From positions 1,507,001-1,571,000 of the forward strand of contig CAWZYM010000331.1 in assembly GCA_963966185.1 (NCBI GenBank): DNA of 64,000 bases, in the 5' to 3' direction. Below, piece by piece: positions 40,346-50,104 of the stretch. Within the stretch, counting starts at the first letter, position 1, and each line of letters starts with the position of its first letter. The notes below the pieces were generated by a model. It searched no databases. It was not told the origin of the DNA and saw only the letters and a list, made by a program, of their open reading frames with translations. A program made the translations under genes and the position numbers. This DNA is from Rhabditoides inermis (Eukaryota; Nematoda; Chromadorea; Rhabditida; Rhabditidae).

Positions 40346-41931
40346 TCTCTCTCTCTCCCTCTCACCTTCTGCGCACTCCACCACTCGACCATGCCCCCGT
40401 CGTCGCACGACACGACTATGTCACGCTGGTGGTTGTACTGCAACAACGACATGTATGTTTCACAAACATTACAAAATCCGCGCACCAATTTGCGGGCAAT
40501 TCGAGATTAGTCGTCAGTCTATAATTCCAAACACTCAGACATTGAAAACATGTAAAACAATAGTGAAAATAGTACGTTTCACAGGTATTCAGAAACACGT
40601 GGTTCCCATTTCGAACAATATAAAGCGCGCTCGGATTTCACACGCTCAAAGTAGTGTCATCATCCTCTTCGGCCATACGCACCTCAATGATCCTGACTGG
40701 CTTGCCGTGCAGCTTGTCGAGTGTCTTGACGGGATCGCTGCTTCCCTTGGCGTCGTACACACGCACCGTGCCCGAGTCGCAGTCAGACACGGCCAGGTAG
40801 GGAAGGGCGCACCCGCCTGAAAAGAAAATACTGTAAATGCCATGGAACGTGATTCAATGGAAATGGATATTAGGTAGGGTAGAATGGCATTGGTATATCC
40901 TCGTTTCATAAGTCGTTTCTACCTCTCACTACTGTCAATAAGAAATATGATAATAATCACAATACTTAAAATAAGTTTCACGTCACAGATACAAAATAGT
41001 GTGCATATGAGACAACAATAGTTCGTGTATACACATATAGACAGTGACTAAATATGACAGAAACAGCATTTAGCATGTATTTAGTAACTAGTAATAGCAA
41101 CAATACAATACCCCTCCGCCCACCTCCATGGATCCACCCTGCCGTCTTGGGCGCGTAGTCGAACTTGAGCATGTTGATCATGTCGAAGTTCTCGACGTCG
41201 AATATCTTGACAGACTTGTCCTGCGAGCAGACAGTTGCCAGCAGAGTGCCGTTGAAGTTGACAGTCACGTGTGCGAATGGATCTAAAATAGAAGTATAAA
41301 AGGCACTTTTACAATTACAACAACTTTACATTTCTATTGCAAACATAAGTATTTAAACAGAACTTCTCTTCTTTTTTTTTAACTCACGCAGGTGGCATCG
41401 AAAGTGCTTGACGAACTCGACTCCCTCCGCGTACTTCTTCTTCCAGAACTTGAGATGGCCGTCAATACTCGCTGTCACAATGTAGTCGGTGCTGAAACAA
41501 GACGAATATTGCAAATAAATATGATTGGAATATGAAATACCAAACCAATAAAACTTAATAAGGAGAAGCGCCTGCGTACCTGGTGGCGACAACATGAGTG
41601 ATGGTGTCGCGGTGCATGAACGACTTCTCGTACTGCGACGCCTTCGGGATCGAGCGCAGGTACGTCTCCTCGAACGGCAGCACTGAAACGTTAAACGTAC
41701 TCTATAGTCGAAATTGTCCAAACTAATCATCTTCATCAAACTATGAAAGAACGCACCCTTCTTCTTGGGAGCGGCATCTGCGGGGGGCTCCTCTGCGACC
41801 GGTTTCTGGACAGGTGCGGCCATCTTGGGCACCTTGAACTGCGGCTCGCTATCGCCCGCACCGGACTCGGGCGTGTTCTCGTCGACGGCGGCCGACTCCG
41901 CCACCTCGTCCTCGGGCTTGCGCTTCGTCAT
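33907..41931 (-). CDS. PPWD1: Peptidyl-prolyl isomerase with WD40 repeats (PPWD1 orthologue)
   Basis: Nuclear cyclophilin associated with spliceosomes. I read 19 exons (minus): 41931-41757, 41682-41580, 41491-41388, 41282-41124, 40816-40683, 40437-40366, 40140-40069, 39915-39802, 39582-39533, 39328-39265, 39016-38930, 38618-38505, 36277-36200, 36147-36001, 35773-35690, 35512-35414, 34960-34859, 34406-34305, 34014-33907. They sum to 1968 nt (655 aa plus stop) with every phase consistent; the human protein is 646 aa. After an acidic/KR-rich N-terminus come WD40 blades (for example [13 protein letters not shown] and [19 protein letters not shown]), then a C-terminal cyclophilin domain from about residue 503. 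The catalytic motif [15 protein letters not shown] is at 542-556, followed by [10 protein letters not shown] and [12 protein letters not shown]. The position of CypA His126 is Asn615 here. The start follows an AG acceptor by one base. Intron 12 (36278-38504) holds LINE debris; several introns are CT/GA microsatellites. Confidence 0.95.
34165..34250 (-). other. Degenerate copies of PPWD1 exon 18 and 17 ends in intron 18
   Basis: In plus orientation, 34165-34200 repeats the exon 18 donor region (CTCACTTCTCCGAACA, then GTTCTTTCCG, against the true CTCACCTCTCCGAACA at 34300). 34220-34240 repeats the exon 17 end (ACCTTGTATGGCTT against the true ACCTTGTACGGCTT at 34857). A second exon 17 echo is at 34773-34799, and an exon 18 acceptor echo (19 of 20 bases) at 34512-34531. 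They look like relics of internal duplication. Confidence 0.6.
35524..35684. repeat. (GA)n microsatellite filling PPWD1 intron 15
   Basis: Nearly the whole intron between exons at 35690 and 35512 is (GA)n on the plus strand, i.e. a continuous CU tract in the PPWD1 transcript, ending at the acceptor CCTTCCTCGCAG. Confidence 0.9.
36595..38455 (+). pseudogene. Dead non-LTR retrotransposon (CR1/Jockey-like) reverse transcriptase
   Basis: A 5'-truncated LINE in PPWD1 intron 12, opposite in orientation to the host gene. The reverse-transcriptase blocks are present in order: [13 protein letters not shown], the motif A region [16 protein letters not shown], the motif B region [15 protein letters not shown], and motif [11 protein letters not shown]. 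Thumb and C-terminal parts ([35 protein letters not shown]) run to a stop at 38215. The copy is inactive: TGA at 36831 in place of a sense codon, a foreign insertion at about 36953-37290 just after motif B, and a frame change near 37700. The 3' end is CGATAAATTAAATTGAATTGAAT-like (38432-38454), a short tandem tail typical of CR1-type elements. No endonuclease domain remains. Confidence 0.88.
36953..37290 (-). mobile_element. Second LINE 3' fragment nested in the dead LINE
   Basis: It interrupts the reverse transcriptase reading frame directly after GPLLFN. On the minus strand a 73-codon frame (37234-37013) contains [20 protein letters not shown], a composition typical of the extreme C-terminus of LINE polyproteins. 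It is followed by GATAAATGTTG and a tail of GAACT repeats (36953-36970). The target word TCTATTTAAT flanks both sides (ends about 36952 and from about 37287), consistent with a target-site duplication; on the right it is itself repeated. Confidence 0.75.
38985..39264. repeat. CT-rich low-complexity tract in PPWD1 intron 10
   Basis: Almost pure C/T on the plus strand from about 39029 to 39256, so purine-rich in the PPWD1 transcript. A shorter tract, (CT)n(CA)n, is at about 40310-40362 in intron 6, and another (CT)n at 36166-36192 in intron 13. They generate Ser/Leu-rich and Arg/Glu-rich false open frames. Confidence 0.88.
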
Positions 41932-42281
41932 TCTGTTAAAATGAACTGAATACCTTATATGGAAGAGTTTCGCAACACAAGTAACGGATTCAATTACATA
42001 AAAATAAACAAAGCAAATAAAAACAGCGGGCAAATACGAACGCCTGTAAATAAAATAGCAAGGTAATAATGCTAGCCACGTCTACTTTATGATGTTTAGA
42101 GCCAAAATTCAAAATATTTGTCAACCGTAGCGTTCTATTTTATTTGTTGTTGATTCCAACTTTTTTGTTTATTTTTTTGTTTCTGTGATTTTTAAGGCTT
42201 GTATATCTACCATTCCATGACAGAATCACTAATGGTTCTATGTTTCAGGTAAGCGTTAGCGAAGCCTCTTCATCGAACGTC
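41932..42281. promoter_or_regulatory. Shared divergent promoter region, PPWD1 / LSM4
   Basis: The two start codons are 350 bp apart and face away from each other, so both promoters must lie here or overlap the neighbouring gene. On the minus side the PPWD1 ATG follows TTTTAACAG by one base. On the plus side TTTCAG ends at 42248, 33 bases before the LSM4 ATG. Both look like trans-splice acceptors. I see no convincing TATA box or named factor site. Confidence 0.6.
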
Positions 42282-43281
42282 ATGGTGGTGAGTTTTGCAT
42301 TTTCAAAATTTAGTTTAAAAACAAAATCTTTTTTTATAGTTTCGTATTTGTTTATTGTATGTCAATGATGCATAATAATGTTGTTAGCTTCCTCTGTCGC
42401 TGCTGCGCACCGCGCAAAACCACCCGATGCTGGTGGAGCTGAAGAACGGCGAGACGTACAACGGCCACCTGCAGTCGTGCGACTCGTGGATGAACATCCA
42501 CCTCCGCGACGTCATCTTCACCTCCAAGGTATGCTGGTTATTTATTACTTGTTTGTCTTGTATATTGAATGACCTAATTATGATATTAACTGTCGGACTG
42601 AGATTGGGGCGAAGCGGCGAAGTGAAACGCTGGCGCAAGAACAATCGATAACTGTATTTATGTATGTTTCACAATATCGTTCTTTTAGGATGGAGACCGC
42701 TTCTTCAAGATGCCGGAGGTGTACGTGCGCGGATCCACCATCAAGTATCTTCGCATTCCCGAGAACGTTAGTTTTTATTTTAATTGAATTGTGTCTTGCT
42801 TGTTACGATGCATGTGCATGAACATATGCGTTTTGTAATTTTGTTCACTTGTGATGTTCTATATATTCATATAATCTTTCAGGTGGTCGATCTCGTGAAG
42901 AACGAAGTGAACGAGGTGCGCCGCCAGCAGAAGGACGCCCAGAAGCGCGGAGGCGGAGGCGGCGGGCGCGGAGGAGGCCGGTGAGTAGGAGTACTGTAGA
43001 GCATTCGTCAAATCAAATCATTTATCTGGAATCGCATATTTCATGAATATATGGTTTCACTAATAGCGTATGAAAGGGGAGAGGAGCAGATTCCAAACTG
43101 ATTCCAAACTGATTCCAAACTGCAGATTCCTCGATAGCCATTCCAGTCGTTTCCATGGTTTCGTCTGTTCGTACCGTAACCGTACCATTCCAGTGGCGGT
43201 GGTGCTCCGCGCGGAGGTCGTGGCGGTCCCCGCGGTGGTGGTGGTGGTCGCGGAGGCGGCAGGGGTGGGCACAACAACTGA
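42282..43281 (+). CDS. LSM4: U6 snRNA-associated Sm-like protein LSm4
   Basis: Subunit of the LSm2-8 ring that binds the U6 snRNA 3' end, and of the cytoplasmic LSm1-7 decapping ring. Five exons: 42282-42287, 42388-42528, 42689-42766, 42883-42980, 43194-43281; 411 nt, 136 aa (human 139). All junctions are GT-AG and in phase. The first exon codes only Met-Val. Then comes the diagnostic [20 protein letters not shown] with ETYNGHL (Sm1). Sm2 spans exon 3, including [17 protein letters not shown]. The C-terminus (from about residue 97) is an RGG/Gly-rich tail ending RGGHNN, as in other LSm4 proteins, where it is linked to P-body assembly. It is divergent from PPWD1 and probably the first gene of a transcription unit with PEX13, whose ATG is 515 bp downstream; I saw no AATAAA in between. 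Confidence 0.96.
43008..43060 (-). mobile_element. LINE/SINE 3' end remnant in LSM4 intron 4
   Basis: AAATCAAATCA followed by TTTATCTGGAATCGCATA. Read on the minus strand this is a GATAAAT 3' end with a short TTTGA-type tail, matching similar ends at 36953-36990 and 54121-54160. Intron 4 also contains three tandem copies of the 11-mer ATTCCAAACTG at 43090-43122. Confidence 0.6.
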
Positions 43282-43795
43282 GGATGGCGGCTGCGAGAGC
43301 ATTCCCTGTACAGGTACACCCCCCACGACACCCGTCCGTAAACAATTTTTTTCTGGACAGCGCGTGGTGTCGCCCCCTTGTTTGTATGTTGTTGACGTTT
43401 CTTTAGATAAGAGTGCATAGAGAAGCGTTTTCATGTCCCGCAATTTGGTCTCTAATTCGATTTTGCGCCACTCACATTGTAACATACTGTTCGATTTGGT
43501 TGGTTTGATCTGGATTTATTTATGGATAAAGACTATTATGCACAATTGGAAGTTGTTTGATCAGCCATGAGTCTACCGTATCCCGCTTATTTCTTCGCCC
43601 TGCCGCGGTGACCCGTTTTGACCATGACTTGAATCGTCTCACTACTCGATCGATATCTGTCGCCTACACTACAGCGTAGCCCGGGCGTACCCTGCTGCCT
43701 TATCAAATGACTGCTCCTTCATTCCGTCTTTCACTCCTATTGATTGTCGAGTCGAGTCGCGTTTCGATGTATTGATTTATTGATTGGTTTGCAGA
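43282..43795 (+). other. LSM4-PEX13 intercistronic region
   Basis: No open frame worth calling and no AATAAA seen; the nearest resemblance is GGATAAAG near 43523. It ends in GGTTTGCAG one base before the PEX13 ATG, an acceptor with nothing upstream that splices naturally to it, as expected for a trans-spliced downstream operon gene. Confidence 0.55.
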
Positions 43796-45496
43796 ATGAG
43801 CCAGGCGCCGCCTCCGGCTCCCCCGATCCCGGGATCGTCTACAGCCCCTGCCGGAAGTGCACCGGCCCCTCCTCCTCGACCCATGGGCAGCACTGTTGCA
43901 TATGGAGGAGGAGGGGGAATGGGAGGGGGATATGGCATGAATGGATACGGTGGCGGATATGGGGGAGGCTACGGTGGCTATGGAGCAGGCATGTGAGTGC
44001 TTTGTCGTTTGATCATATGACCGCGTTCGCGTTGTTGTTTGTTGATCGCCACAGTTTCAGGTACGGCGGTGGATACGGTAGTGGCTACAGTAGTGGAATG
44101 TGGGTTTCGGATGTTCTAGGGGTGGATAGTGTGTTGGTGTGTTCCCGCTGTGTAGAGCTGAGTAGTGGTTAGTGGTGATAGCGCTTCAGTGCTGATAGTA
44201 GTGATAGAGCAGAGGTGTATGTGAACGGTCAACGACTTTTGCAGGTACGGTGGCGGCGGCGGGTACGGTGGCTACGGTGGCGGCTATGGAGGGTACGGTA
44301 TGGGCGGGTACGGTCAGTACGACGGCAACTTCTCCCGGCTCGCTGAAGGTGCTTTTTCGATTTCGGTTTAGTTTTCACATTATTCTTTTCAGAGCAATCT
44401 CGCGGCGCGTTCCAGTCTATAGAAGCGGTTGTGAATGCGGTGAGTTTTTGCAAATCAAATTATTATCTCTGATTATGATTTAATAGATTGAATGAGTTGA
44501 CTGTGTTTCTAAGGGTCTAAGACACCGTTTGGATTTCGTCAGATGAAAATTGTAGCGCGAACATATTGTTCCCTACCGTAGCCGTAATCGAGTGAAGGAG
44601 GTACAAGTTCTTATCCACCGTCATCCTAAGCGAATGGAGTACATCAAATGACATCTATCAGGTGTCATCCGTGGCGAACATGCTCTCCTCGACCCACAAC
44701 GCCGTCTACTCGTCGTTCCGCGCTGTGATCGGCGTCGTCGAGCAGTTCAGCCGACTAAAGGGACAGGTGGGAGAAGTCCTTCAATGAACTTGACCGAGTG
44801 GAATTGTTGTTTCGCTGCAAAACCTGCAGTCTATGAAACATACACTCATTATGTCGTCGAGCAGTTCAGCAAGGGACAGGTGGGGGGATATGGAGGTTAT
44901 TGTTCGAAGCACTCTCTCAATCAGCCAACTTGTTCCTGAGTTTTCGTTGCAAGAATATGTTGCCGGTGTGAAACGTACAATGCAACGAATGTTTTTTTTT
45001 CGGTTGGGAAGTTTTCTGGGCATATATCGTTCTTCGTAAGTTTGCAGTTAGTTTTCAGAGATTCGTCGTTCTCTCTCCGCCCTCTCTCCCCTTCTCTCCC
45101 CCTCCTCTAATAGCGATCAGTCTCTCCCGACCATTTCCGAAGAGCCTCATACCACTTCAAACTACTTCGAAAATGTGTGTTCGAAGAGTCTGACCACAGC
45201 TTTGCAGTTCGCCTCCCTGGTGGTCTCGCTGTCCCTGTTCCGTCTCCTTCGCCGTCTGTGGCGTCTCCTACTCGTCGCTCTGCGCCTCAAACCAGCCAAC
45301 TACGCCAGCGCGGAGGAACTCGCGTGGGGAGAGGCACAACAGCCATATGGTGGGGGGGGGCGGGGGCGGGAGAGAGAGAGAGAGAGGGAAGGGGGAGAGA
45401 GAGAGAGATGGGAGGGGAGCGAGATAGTGAGAGATAGAGAGAGAGGAGAAAGAGAAGGAGGAGAGGGCGGAGAGGAGAGAGAGGAGAGAGAGAGAG

Positions 45497-45544
<48 letters not shown>

Positions 45545-46693
45545 GATCTCCTTGCAGGCACGGACCTGCTCGGCGCGGCTGCTGCTGCGGGTGGCACTCC
45601 AGTGAACTGGCCGGCTCTCATGTTCTGGCTGGTCGCCCTCGGCGGCCCATACCTCATCTACAAGTGCGTCACCAGAATGGTCGGTAATCTCGTTTCTCCT
45701 TGTATTTGTATAGTTTGTGACATGTGTGAGGTCCACTGTCCACATGGACTTGTCAGTCAGCTGGCTTTTTAAAGCTGTTTCTGTTTTGTTACAAAGTGAG
45801 GTTTGCAGGTGGAGACTGCGGAGGAGGGCCGCAAATGGGCCACCGGACCCGGCGCCCACTACACTGCTACGGTGAGCGGGCAGCGAAACACTAATATGTT
45901 TCACTCTCCCTTTAAATTTCATGGATCTTTATATCGTCAATCGGTTTTGACCCGAATCCCGAATCATAATACGTGATAACGATAATCGAGAGATGGAGTA
46001 GTGGAGAAAAGTGGAGTGAGCTATTTTTCAACAGCTAATTTGTTCTGGAAATTGAGGAGATCAAGAATGACGGACTCTGACATTATTCGCGTGCGATATA
46101 TATGCCTCGCATAGTAAATAGTATTCAAATGAGCAATACACATATTGATGTGTTGAGGCGCATAAATATATGTCGCTAAAATAGTAATGAGTGATGATAA
46201 ATGAAATATATTGTTTTGCAGGCGCTGTACGACTTCCAGTCGCAGACGGAGCATGAGCTGTCGTTCTCGGCGGGCGAGGCCCTCCGAGTGGCGCCCAAGG
46301 AGCAGCAGCCGAAAGTGAGGGGATGGCTGCTGGCTAGGTGGGTGATGTTGTTTTCGTATTGTCTTCATACCCTATTTTCATGGTAGTGTTGGTAGGGGGA
46401 TCTGATATTAGAGTGAGATCGAGAATCAGCGAATAAAACAAGAGTTTGAATGGTTAAATCGCCACAATTATTTTTCACTCTCACGTCAAGTTTCATAAAT
46501 ATCATGATCATCAATCTGTATACAACAATACACAATAGCTAAACTACTAAACGGCGTGACTTGCAGCTCGCAGGACGGCGCTCGACTCGGTCTGGTGCCG
46601 ATCAACTACGTGAAGATAGTGGGCAGGAAGAGCGAGTCGCCCCCACTGGCAACCAGAAGCGACCTGGAAACTGCGTTCCGACCGGCAAAGTAG
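43796..46693 (+). CDS. PEX13: Peroxisomal membrane docking protein PEX13 (peroxin-13)
   Basis: SH3-containing peroxisomal membrane protein that docks the PEX5 import receptor together with PEX14. Ten exons: 43796-43992, 44061-44099, 44245-44348, 44393-44439, 44662-44766, 45208-45349, 45558-45679, 45809-45871, 46222-46337, 46567-46693; 1062 nt, 353 aa (human 403). Residues 1-30 are Pro-rich (PPPAPPIPG, PAPPPRP). About 35-110 is Gly/Tyr-rich with GGYGGGY repeats. Then come the conserved peroxin-13 stretches FQSIEAVVNAVSSVANML and YSSFRAVIGVVEQFSRLK. A hydrophobic segment, FWLVALGGPYLIY, lies near 235-247. The SH3 domain starts at 274 with ALYDFQSQTEHELSF and ends near GLVPINYVKI. Exons 2 and 3 both start GTACGG and complete a split ATG codon, so the 39-nt exon 2 could be skipped without changing frame. 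Intron 6 carries a (GA)n tract. Confidence 0.95.
45350..45545. repeat. (GA)n microsatellite in PEX13 intron 6
   Basis: The purine tract begins at the donor GTGGGGGGGGGCGGG and runs as GA/GGA repeats almost to the acceptor CTCCTTGCAG at 45548-45557, so the sense transcript has a purine-rich intron with only a minimal pyrimidine tract. Confidence 0.9.
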
Positions 46694-46881
46694 AGAGGGG
46701 GAGGGGGAGAGAGGAGGGGGGAGAGAGAGAGATTTGTGATACCGACTGTGAGAGAAAGCGTGTTTCTCTGTGATTTTTGTCTTGCTGTCTTGCTCCTATT
46801 TGTATTGCATTTCTAATTTCCACGACCCGCACAGGTATTGCGCTCCATCCCATCCGTTGTGTACAGATTTTTTTGTGTATC

Positions 46882-46887
46882 AATAAA
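46882..46887 (+). terminator. Poly(A) signal of PEX13
   Basis: AATAAA in the context TGTATCAATAAATGTTTGTG, 189 bases after the PEX13 stop codon. Confidence 0.75.
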
Positions 46888-46893
46888 TGTTTG

Positions 46894-47282
46894 TGAATGC
46901 ACGTGGACAGTACAGTCCAGGGAATATTGAGTTCCGCCACCACTCCGCTCGGCCGTCGCGCATTTTAAAATTGCGCGCGCGCGAAAGTTTGAACGTGAAT
47001 TTATTCGCGTGCTCTCGCATGTCTATCGATTTTACCGCCTTGCACTCTGCGCTCTCTGCTCTCTCTGATGGCGGCTGACTGATTTGCCCACTCACTGTAT
47101 TGTGGGTAGAGGGAGAGGAAAGACCACACATTGGAAAGGATAAGAGCAGAGAGGAGATGGGGGAGAAGTGTGCGGCACGTACTAGCAGCTAGATGGGAGT
47201 CGGTCTGCGAAAATCCTTGGATGGACTGAAAATATCGTAGACAAAAGGAAATAACGCCGCTCATACTAATGGAGACTTCTTG
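46894..47282. other. Intergenic sequence after PEX13
   Basis: Contains a CG-alternating stretch (TTGCGCGCGCGCGAAAG, 46971-46987) and a GA-rich segment. I recognise no gene. It is followed by the duplicated region holding the Cys-rich genes. Confidence 0.5.
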
Positions 47283-47905
47283 CCCGTTGTGTTTCATAAC
47301 TTCTTATGTGTTTATAGAACACTCACATTCACGTCATTGATAGCGATTATTGCTTCAAAATAATGTGAACGGGGTTTGGTATGAATACAATTGGAAACAT
47401 TTCTTATGGAATAACAATGAGCTAGCTGGCACGTCAGTATATTGCCACATATAACGAGAGCTTCGCCAGTGCTCCCATACCACACCGGAATGCGTCTCAT
47501 CCTAGTCCTCGCTCTCGCCACTGGCTGTCTCGCCTCACCAACACTCGGTCGACGTCCGTGAGTGTGCCCGCCCGTCTCCATCACTCTGTGCACGTCCTCA
47601 CTGAGTTCTTCCAGATCAGCTTTCGAATGCGATGTGATTTTCCCGCGTCCTGGCATCTACAAAGAGTGCTGCAAGAATCCCACACTGGCCGTCTGTGCGG
47701 ATAAAGGCAGATAATTCAAGTCAGGCCAGCCGAATATGCTTCGGCCTTTTTGAATGAGGAATGAGAATAAATGATTTGCATGTTTTGTTTTTGATTGTTT
47801 TGAAAAGACACTGATAGTTTAACTTTTTGATAGGACGTCTCTCTAATCCCAACATCTCATAGTTGTTGTTTGTCTGGCAATTTTTTGATAGCTGTGCGGC
47901 AAAAG
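47283..47905. repeat. Segmental duplication, copy 1
   Basis: Matches 49137-50160 in order. Shared landmarks are TTTCATAACTTCTT, CGTCATTGATA, CTTCAAAATAATGTGAACGG, GAGAGCTTC then ATGCGTCTCATCCT, GTGCTGCAAGAATCCCACAC, AATGATTTGCATG, CCCAACATCTCATAGTTGTT and AGCTGTGCGGCAAAAGGA. Each copy carries one member of the Cys-rich gene pair, about 1.85 kb apart. Confidence 0.85.
47490..47714 (+). pseudogene. Truncated copy of secreted Cys-rich protein gene
   Basis: Two exons, 47490-47557 and 47615-47714 (GTGAGT donor, TTCCAG acceptor), 55 codons. There is a signal peptide-like start (MRLILVLALATGCLA), then a mature part with ECDVIFPRPGIYKECCKNPT. Compared with the intact copy at 49339-49808, a TAA at 47712 replaces a Gly codon within the stretch corresponding to CRGRGFKAGQPN. 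Downstream of that, about 100 bp coding for the C-terminal CLQNPQGC and CVKNPIKC modules is missing. It may still make a short secreted peptide with four Cys. AATAAA is at 47766. I do not recognise the family. Confidence 0.7.
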
Positions 47906-48006
47906 GATGGTGTCGTTCCAGTCTTCCTTCGATTCCCTCGGCAAAGCAATTTCTTAAACCGGGATATCTTTATCTTCATACTCACGATTATCTTTCTCCC
48001 CTGCGG
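47715..48006. other. 3' flank of the truncated copy
   Basis: Holds AATAAA at 47766-47771 and the duplicated block CCCAACATCTCATAG. No coding sequence seen. Confidence 0.5.
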
Positions 48007-48063
48007 TCTGTTCGCGGCCAAGTCATCGTCATCTCCCGCGACGAAGGGCCACCGGACCACCAG
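48007..48063 (+). pseudogene. SLBP exon 5-like relic
   Basis: The 42 bases from 48007 match the first 42 bases of SLBP exon 5 (53272-53313) at 34 positions. In the matching frame the peptide is LFAAKSSSSPATK, against LFASKSSSSPATK in SLBP, with most changes in third codon positions. The upstream acceptor is damaged (CCTGCGG where SLBP has CTTGCAG). No neighbouring exon is recognisable. It is probably the remnant of an older SLBP copy. Confidence 0.6.
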
Positions 48064-48067
48064 AACC

Positions 48068-48069
48068 AT

Positions 48070-48117
<48 letters not shown>
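48068..48117. repeat. (CT)n microsatellite
   Basis: About 23 CT dinucleotides directly after the SLBP-like relic. Confidence 0.95.
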
Positions 48118-48120
<3 letters not shown>

Positions 48121-48682
48121 GTGGATCTGCGAAACTCATTGGATGGCCTGAACATCACTTATCATTTTTTCCGTCCCCGCGAGCGGTTGCCGCTTCCCGC
48201 GCTTCCTCGAATGCCCACCCGACGACAATGAAAGTAACCGCCGCCGCCGCCGCTTGGATATGAGGTTCTTGGAGTATCGACTGATTCTCGAATTGAAGCC
48301 GTTCACTGTGAGACGATAAGGCGACGCCAAATAAGCCTGTTGGGAGTGCACTAGTGGGCGAAGCGCTTTTTTTCGATTGAAGGGAAAGAAGGTACAAAGC
48401 GAATACGAATTGAAGAGCTACGGCGGCACCCGCGGCCGGAAGAGAAGTACATCACTGTTATCGATCGATATCTGGAGCCGTTCACTGTGAGACGATATTT
48501 TGCAACATAATGGTGACGAATGGATCGGCCGGGACCCTCCAAGGACCCATCTGGGGACAAAACACTAAACGCTAAACCTTTGTACATTCCGCCCCAAGTC
48601 TGTATTTTGTGTTTTGTGTTATGTCTGCACCCGTGAAAAAAACATTATTATTACCATAACTCTGTTCCTCATGAAGTCTTAC
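48118..48682. other. Unassigned sequence
   Basis: No gene seen. CACTGTGAGACGATA occurs twice (48305-48319 and 48485-48499) within similar surroundings (CCGTTCACTGTGAGACG), a partial direct repeat about 180 bp apart. Confidence 0.5.
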
Positions 48683-49137
48683 TTACTTACTCAAATACTT
48701 AAATGCTCCTTCAGCTTGCAAGCGCGGAGCCCATCTTTCGCCACAGTGAACGGTCTCGAGCTGCAGTTGACTACTGCTTGTAGTCGTTTCTATGCGCCCA
48801 TAGAACAGTTTTGTATTATTGCGGACAGAAATCCAGGGGGTTGGCGGCCGTCCGGGTTCGTTGCGCGGCCTCCAATCGGTAGTCGCCCGTGTCCATCGCC
48901 CGTCCGTCCTCCTTTGTATGTGTCCGGCCCATCTATGTTTGCTGCGCGCCATGTAGGAGGTTGGGTTGGTCAACGCGGATCTTGCCCGCATGTCCTCGCT
49001 GCTCAGTCCCTCGTCTCGCTGCCGATAGAGTGAGTATCCCAGCATCGCTCCATTGCGCGGTGTGCGGTCTGGATGCGACCGAGCGTGGTGGTAGTGCAGG
49101 CCCACGTCTAATGAAGTCTTATTGCTCGATATGACAA
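48683..49137 (-). mobile_element. LINE C-terminal/3' remnant
   Basis: A minus-strand frame reads SYMARSKHRWAGHIQRRTDG, then RWTRATTDWRPRNEPGRPP and TPWISVRNN. The pattern K-R-W-A-G-H, then D-G-R-W-T, then W-R-P, then G-R-P is typical of the C-terminal end of LINE polyproteins and similar in kind to the fragment at 37013-37234. No catalytic domain remains. It sits between the two copies of the segmental duplication. Confidence 0.65.
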
Positions 49138-50066
49138 TATGTTTCATAACTTCTTCTATCTGTTTTAAAACACTCACAATCCACGTCATTGATAACATTG
49201 ATAGCTTCAAAATAATGTGAACGGAGTTTGTTATGCATTCAGTTTAAAACGTTTCTAATGGCATAACGATGAACTGACACGTCTACTTGTTTCCTTATAA
49301 GGAGAGCTTCACCACTTGTCCCCACACTCGTCTCCCGAATGCGTCTCATCCTGGTCCTCGCTCTCGCTCTGGCAACAGCCTCTGGCAACAGGCTACCGAC
49401 ACTCAGACGACATTTGTGAGTATGTCTGTACGTCTTCTCCATTCTGTGCACGTCTTCTCTCCTCTGCGCACGTCTTCTCCACTCTGTGCTTGTCTTCTAG
49501 CCTCTCTGCACGTCTTCTTCTGTGCACGTCTTCTGCTGTGCACGTATTCACAGTGTTCTTGCAGATCATCTGCCGAGTGCGATGAGCTGCTCCCCCGCAC
49601 TGGCATCTTCAACCAGTGCTGCAAGAATCCCACACTGGCCGTCTGCAGAGGCAGAGGATTCAAGGCAGGCCAGCCGAATGTGAACATTCCGCTCACGGAC
49701 ATTCCTATCCCGGAACCCTGTCTGCAAAATCCGCAAGGATGCGTGGATGACGTGAATGATTGTGTTAAAAATCCCATCAAGTGTCTTGTTGACATATGGC
49801 GCTTCTGAGGAATGAGAAGAAATGATTTGCATGATTTGTTTTTGATTGGTTTGCATTGAGTCATGTAAAAAAGAGATGATAACAAGACAACAAAACGATA
49901 AATGCAACAACACATTTGTGATTTGTTGAGTGTATCCCCCAGAATGTGTCTTCATTCCCAACATCTCATAGTTGTTTGCCTGGCAATTCTTTTGATAAAT
50001 GACTGGTTGTATTCTTCTGCGCGAACACCTGCTGAGAAGCTGTAGATATGCTAATGGGGTCATCAT

Positions 50067-50104
<38 letters not shown>

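Noticed and set aside
43022..43485. Minus-strand frames of 107-141 codons opposite LSM4 exon 5
   Set aside because: Antisense shadow of the Gly/Arg-rich LSM4 exon and its 3' region.
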